Shown here: positions 61,770-64,000 of the stretch, piece after piece
How positions within the stretch are numbered: the first letter of the stretch is position 1
How the letters are laid out: every line of letters starts with the position of its first letter
Source: a virus
Reading direction: 5' to 3' (one strand)
IMG/VR virus record: IMGVR_UViG_3300042319_002138
Coordinates: 124,001 to 188,000 of that record
Length of the DNA stretch: 64,000 nucleotides
The notes under the pieces: model-generated
What the model was told of the DNA's origin: nothing
Databases searched by the model: none
What the model saw: only the letters and a program-made list of their open reading frames with translations
Program-made: the position numbers and the translations under genes

Positions 61770-62154
61770 ATTTAATTTTGACAATTCAATAAATTTTAAT
61801 TTTAATTCTTACACTGTTAATGCGGGTGCAAGAACAATACGTGCAACATGGTCACCCGAATTAGCACAAGATTTACAAGCATACCACGGGATAGACGCTG
61901 AGGCTGAATTAACGAGGTTATTATCTGAGGAATGGGCTAGAAGTATTGATAGAGAAATTATTAATACTCTTCTTGCTCAAGATTTAATAACCGTACAACC
62001 ATTAGGCCGACCAATCGGTCATCTTTTTTATTTCGATTCCCAATACGAAACATTCGAACCTAAAGTTTATGACGATGGTTCTTGGAGTCTAAAAAATATT
62101 TTTGAAAGTTCCATTGGTTTTAAAATAGAAATATCCCCACATAAGTTTATTTAA
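61729..62154 (+). CDS. Protein resembling internal segment of gp23 capsid
   Basis: A 141-residue protein. Residues about 35-85 (RTIRATWSPELAQDLQAYHG, then DAEAELTRLL and REII) closely resemble the gp23-family stretch E-L-A-Q-D-L-x-A-x-H-G-x-D-A-E-A-E-L...N-R-E-I/V. The following part (PLGRPIGHLFYFDSQYE) is not gp23-like. ATG 61729 overlaps the preceding gene by 41 bases. Together with the neighbour and the gene at 30461 it covers three gp23 segments as separate genes. Confidence 0.65.
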   Translation: MGELHLEPIRKIPKFNFDNSINFNFNSYTVNAGARTIRATWSPELAQDLQAYHGIDAEAELTRLLSEEWARSIDREIINTLLAQDLITVQPLGRPIGHLFYFDSQYETFEPKVYDDGSWSLKNIFESSIGFKIEISPHKFI

Positions 62155-62166
62155 TTAATTTTGCCG

Positions 62167-62174
62167 ATATTTAT
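62167..62174 (+). promoter_or_regulatory. Candidate late-promoter motif
   Basis: ATATTTAT in the short gap before the gene at 62174-62512. The exact start of that gene is uncertain, so spacing cannot be judged. Confidence 0.35.
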
Positions 62175-62512
62175 TGTTAAATGAATTTAACGTGCAAAAT
62201 AACCTTTTCAATAGATTTTTATTGTTATTGGGATTTTTTAAATTTAAAAAAACTGAATCAAAAGATGAGGCTTTTAATAGATTAAAAAAATTAGTTCTTT
62301 CTGTTAAAAATAGGGAGGATTTAATTAATGCTGTTAAACTAATAAACCACTTTAATAAAACTTATGAAATAAATCCTGAATCAGCGGAATTTATTTATTT
62401 TAACAAAATAGTTAATTTAATGAGATTGATTATTCGTAAAAAACATAAGAAAAGTGGTGACAAAAATGACGAGGGTCAGTGGAAATGCGAAATAGAATTA
62501 GAAAGATATTAA
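62174..62512 (+). CDS. Hypothetical helical protein, start uncertain
   Basis: A protein of up to 112 residues in a frame with no ATG; possible starts are TTG 62174 or GTG 62192. The ATG at 62181 belongs to another frame that stops after 34 codons. A hydrophobic stretch (FNRFLLLLGFFKF) is followed by a helical basic domain. It overlaps the next gene by 28 bases. Function unknown. Confidence 0.55.
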   Translation: MLNEFNVQNNLFNRFLLLLGFFKFKKTESKDEAFNRLKKLVLSVKNREDLINAVKLINHFNKTYEINPESAEFIYFNKIVNLMRLIIRKKHKKSGDKNDEGQWKCEIELERY

Positions 62513-63855
62513 AAGAAAATTCTGATGAGTTAGGTAATTGGTTTAATGAAATCGAACCGACCTTTAAAAATTGGAATTTTGAGTTTGATGGTAAACACGA
62601 ATATTGGGTCGATTTAACTAAAATGACTAAAGATGAAATTAGTGTTGTTGCTGATTACATTTTAAAATGTTTACCAAACATTAGTGGGTTACGAAAAACT
62701 AAGTTTAAAAATTTAGGAGATTATGATGGTGTTGTCATTCATTGCGGTAGTGAAGATAATGATTATTATCCCACAGAAAATTATGTATGTTTTATGGAGT
62801 TTTCTTTTGATGATGACGAAGAAAAAAATAATAGTATTTATATTGACGGTAGAGAAGTGTATGAGTACATCAAAATCAAAGAAGAACAAAATTTAAAAGA
62901 AAGTTTAAATTGGTCTGATAAAGACACAATTAATTGGGATAAAGACCCTAATTGGGGTACTGATAACTATTATGGCCCTGACACTAACAATTGGACAACC
63001 GATACAGCAAAAAGCCAATGGGTACAAGGTGATGGAGGTGGTGTCTCAAAATCATCAGAAGATACAATGTCAGAAGAAGATGAAATAGAATTTGGTGACG
63101 ATTTTGATTGGGCTAAAAATACTGGGGTACAACCAAATTATAATGGACATCCACAAGGTGTGGTTTATCTTCGTGACCATGATGAAATTGATGAATTTTG
63201 TGATATTATAGAAACTTATAATGGTGGTGAATTACCTAGAGGTAATGTAAGAGAAAATTTACATAGTGGTTTAGAAAATAGTAGGGATGAATTAGAGGGT
63301 AGTGACTATAACCCTTCTAATGCTGTAATATCAGTCTCATTTTTTGTAGAAAAAAACAAACCCAGTTTATTGTCCGTTGGTTATTGGGGTTATGATGTAG
63401 CTGACAGGTCAATTTTTGAATGGTTAGAAGATGGTGACACATTTAACAATGAATATGAATTATATACCAATTTAAATCAAGTTAAAAAGGTTTTTGAAGA
63501 TTATCAAAATCCTGAATTAGTGAAAGAATCTACTGACCCAGAATGGGAGTGGCTAAATGATGTACCTGTTACAATCCCATTTGAAATGGTTGAATTACAT
63601 AAAAAATATAAAATAGAAGTAAAAGAAGATTTACGAGACGCTATTGAGTCATGTGGTGATAATTCAAGAATATTTGTACAAGGGTATTACGGTGTTGTCA
63701 CCAAAACTGATACAATATCTTATAATCGAATACATTGTGATTCAGAAATAGAAGATGAAGTTTTTACTTTACAATTATATTTTTATGATATAGATGATAA
63801 TAAAATTAGTTACTTTTGGGTATCCTCTAATATGGTAGATTTTTACGAAATATAA
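62485..63855 (+). CDS. Large acidic protein with N-terminal LIKE-type peptide
   Basis: A 456-residue protein starting M-R-N-R-I-R-K-I-L-K-E-N (ATG 62485, inside the end of the previous gene). It is very acidic, with an Asp/Trp/Asn-rich middle (DKDPNWGTDNYYG) and, near residue 345, KESTDPEWEWLNDVP, which reappears at the start of the next gene. So it may be a fusion or duplication of smaller LIKE-type units. Function unknown; possible virion-internal protein. Confidence 0.65.
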   Translation: MRNRIRKILKENSDELGNWFNEIEPTFKNWNFEFDGKHEYWVDLTKMTKDEISVVADYILKCLPNISGLRKTKFKNLGDYDGVVIHCGSEDNDYYPTENYVCFMEFSFDDDEEKNNSIYIDGREVYEYIKIKEEQNLKESLNWSDKDTINWDKDPNWGTDNYYGPDTNNWTTDTAKSQWVQGDGGGVSKSSEDTMSEEDEIEFGDDFDWAKNTGVQPNYNGHPQGVVYLRDHDEIDEFCDIIETYNGGELPRGNVRENLHSGLENSRDELEGSDYNPSNAVISVSFFVEKNKPSLLSVGYWGYDVADRSIFEWLEDGDTFNNEYELYTNLNQVKKVFEDYQNPELVKESTDPEWEWLNDVPVTIPFEMVELHKKYKIEVKEDLRDAIESCGDNSRIFVQGYYGVVTKTDTISYNRIHCDSEIEDEVFTLQLYFYDIDDNKISYFWVSSNMVDFYEI

Positions 63856-64000
63856 TGAGAAATTTAATTAAAAAAATATTAAAAGAATCTACTGACCCAG
63901 ATTGGGCATGGCTAGATGAGATACCACCAATTATAGATGGTTGGGATTTATATCATAACAAATTAAAAGGTGAATCTTTTACAATAAATCTTAAATCTGA
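63855..64000 (+). CDS. LIKE-type protein, 3' partial
   Basis: Starts in a TAATG overlap and runs off the window. It begins M-R-N-L-I-K-K-I-L-K-E-S-T-D-P-D-W, matching both the recurring N-terminal peptide and an internal segment of the preceding protein. Function unknown. Confidence 0.65.
   Translation, partial: MRNLIKKILKESTDPDWAWLDEIPPIIDGWDLYHNKLKGESFTINLKS

Noticed and set aside
62181-62285. 34-codon ORF starting at the only ATG after the motif
   Set aside because: The overlapping frame (62174-62512) is longer and has protein-like composition; the short ORF looks accidental.
1-64000. tRNA genes, CRISPR arrays, insertion sequences, integrase
   Set aside because: I looked for cloverleaf ends, regularly spaced repeats and transposase or integrase motifs and saw none I could support; a tRNAscan run would be decisive for tRNAs.

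Overview
This window looks like part of a large T4-like (contractile-tailed) bacteriophage genome infecting a member of the Bacteroidota, probably Flavobacteriia. The DNA is AT-rich and almost fully coding. Most genes lie on the + strand, and many neighbours overlap at TAATG or ATGA junctions without clear Shine-Dalgarno sites. T4-type functions are present: gp6-like baseplate wedge, gp46/gp47 recombination nuclease, TOPRIM primase and a T4-type lysozyme. Four points suggest a Bacteroidota host: promoters of the TTG-N19-TAnnTTTG type, a primary-type sigma factor resembling short Bacteroidota RpoD, a histone H1-like (Hc1) protein, and a C-x-D-P-x-A-x-N-Y-D cysteine module in a tail protein.

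Layout. 1-23905: baseplate, tail and fibre genes, including two giant proteins that share a repeated double-cysteine (CC...C) module and three genes that share an N-terminal domain. 23927-38037: nucleic-acid metabolism (RuvC-like resolvase, primase, PD-(D/E)XK nuclease, gp47, gp46), small paralogous unknowns, then the sigma factor and a sirtuin. 38049-38142: a promoter and terminator that bracket a possible small RNA. 38196-39925: short fibre genes, one with YadA-head-like SHAEG repeats. 39965-49032: envelope and lysis genes (amidase, GH24 lysozyme, YkuD-like enzyme, membrane proteins) mixed with proteins that start with a recurring amphipathic M-K/R-x-x-I-x-K-x-L-K/R-E-E peptide. 49087-56828: accessory genes (Hc1-like, Nudix, RNase HII, DnaJ, HExxH protein, FKBP). 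56877-58848: a Ro60/TROVE-like vWA protein followed by a roughly 500-nt, highly structured non-coding region. 58910-64000: two Mom-like DNA-modification candidates, a PD-(D/E)XK-like protein, fragments resembling gp23 capsid protein, and repeated unknowns.

How the parts may work together (inference). Host-type TAnnTTTG promoters sit before non-structural genes, often only 4-6 nt from the start codon. A separate motif, ATATTTATnAATAAA, close to the T4 late box TATAAATA, lies 13-30 nt upstream of many tail, lysis and putative virion genes and may be read by the phage sigma factor. The recurring N-terminal peptide may mark proteins for packaging into the head. The strongest candidate for an undescribed system is the Ro60-like gene with its adjacent structured RNA, driven by a perfect TTGACA-N17-TATAAT promoter and closed by a strong terminator.

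All family calls are from reading the sequence; no database search was run.
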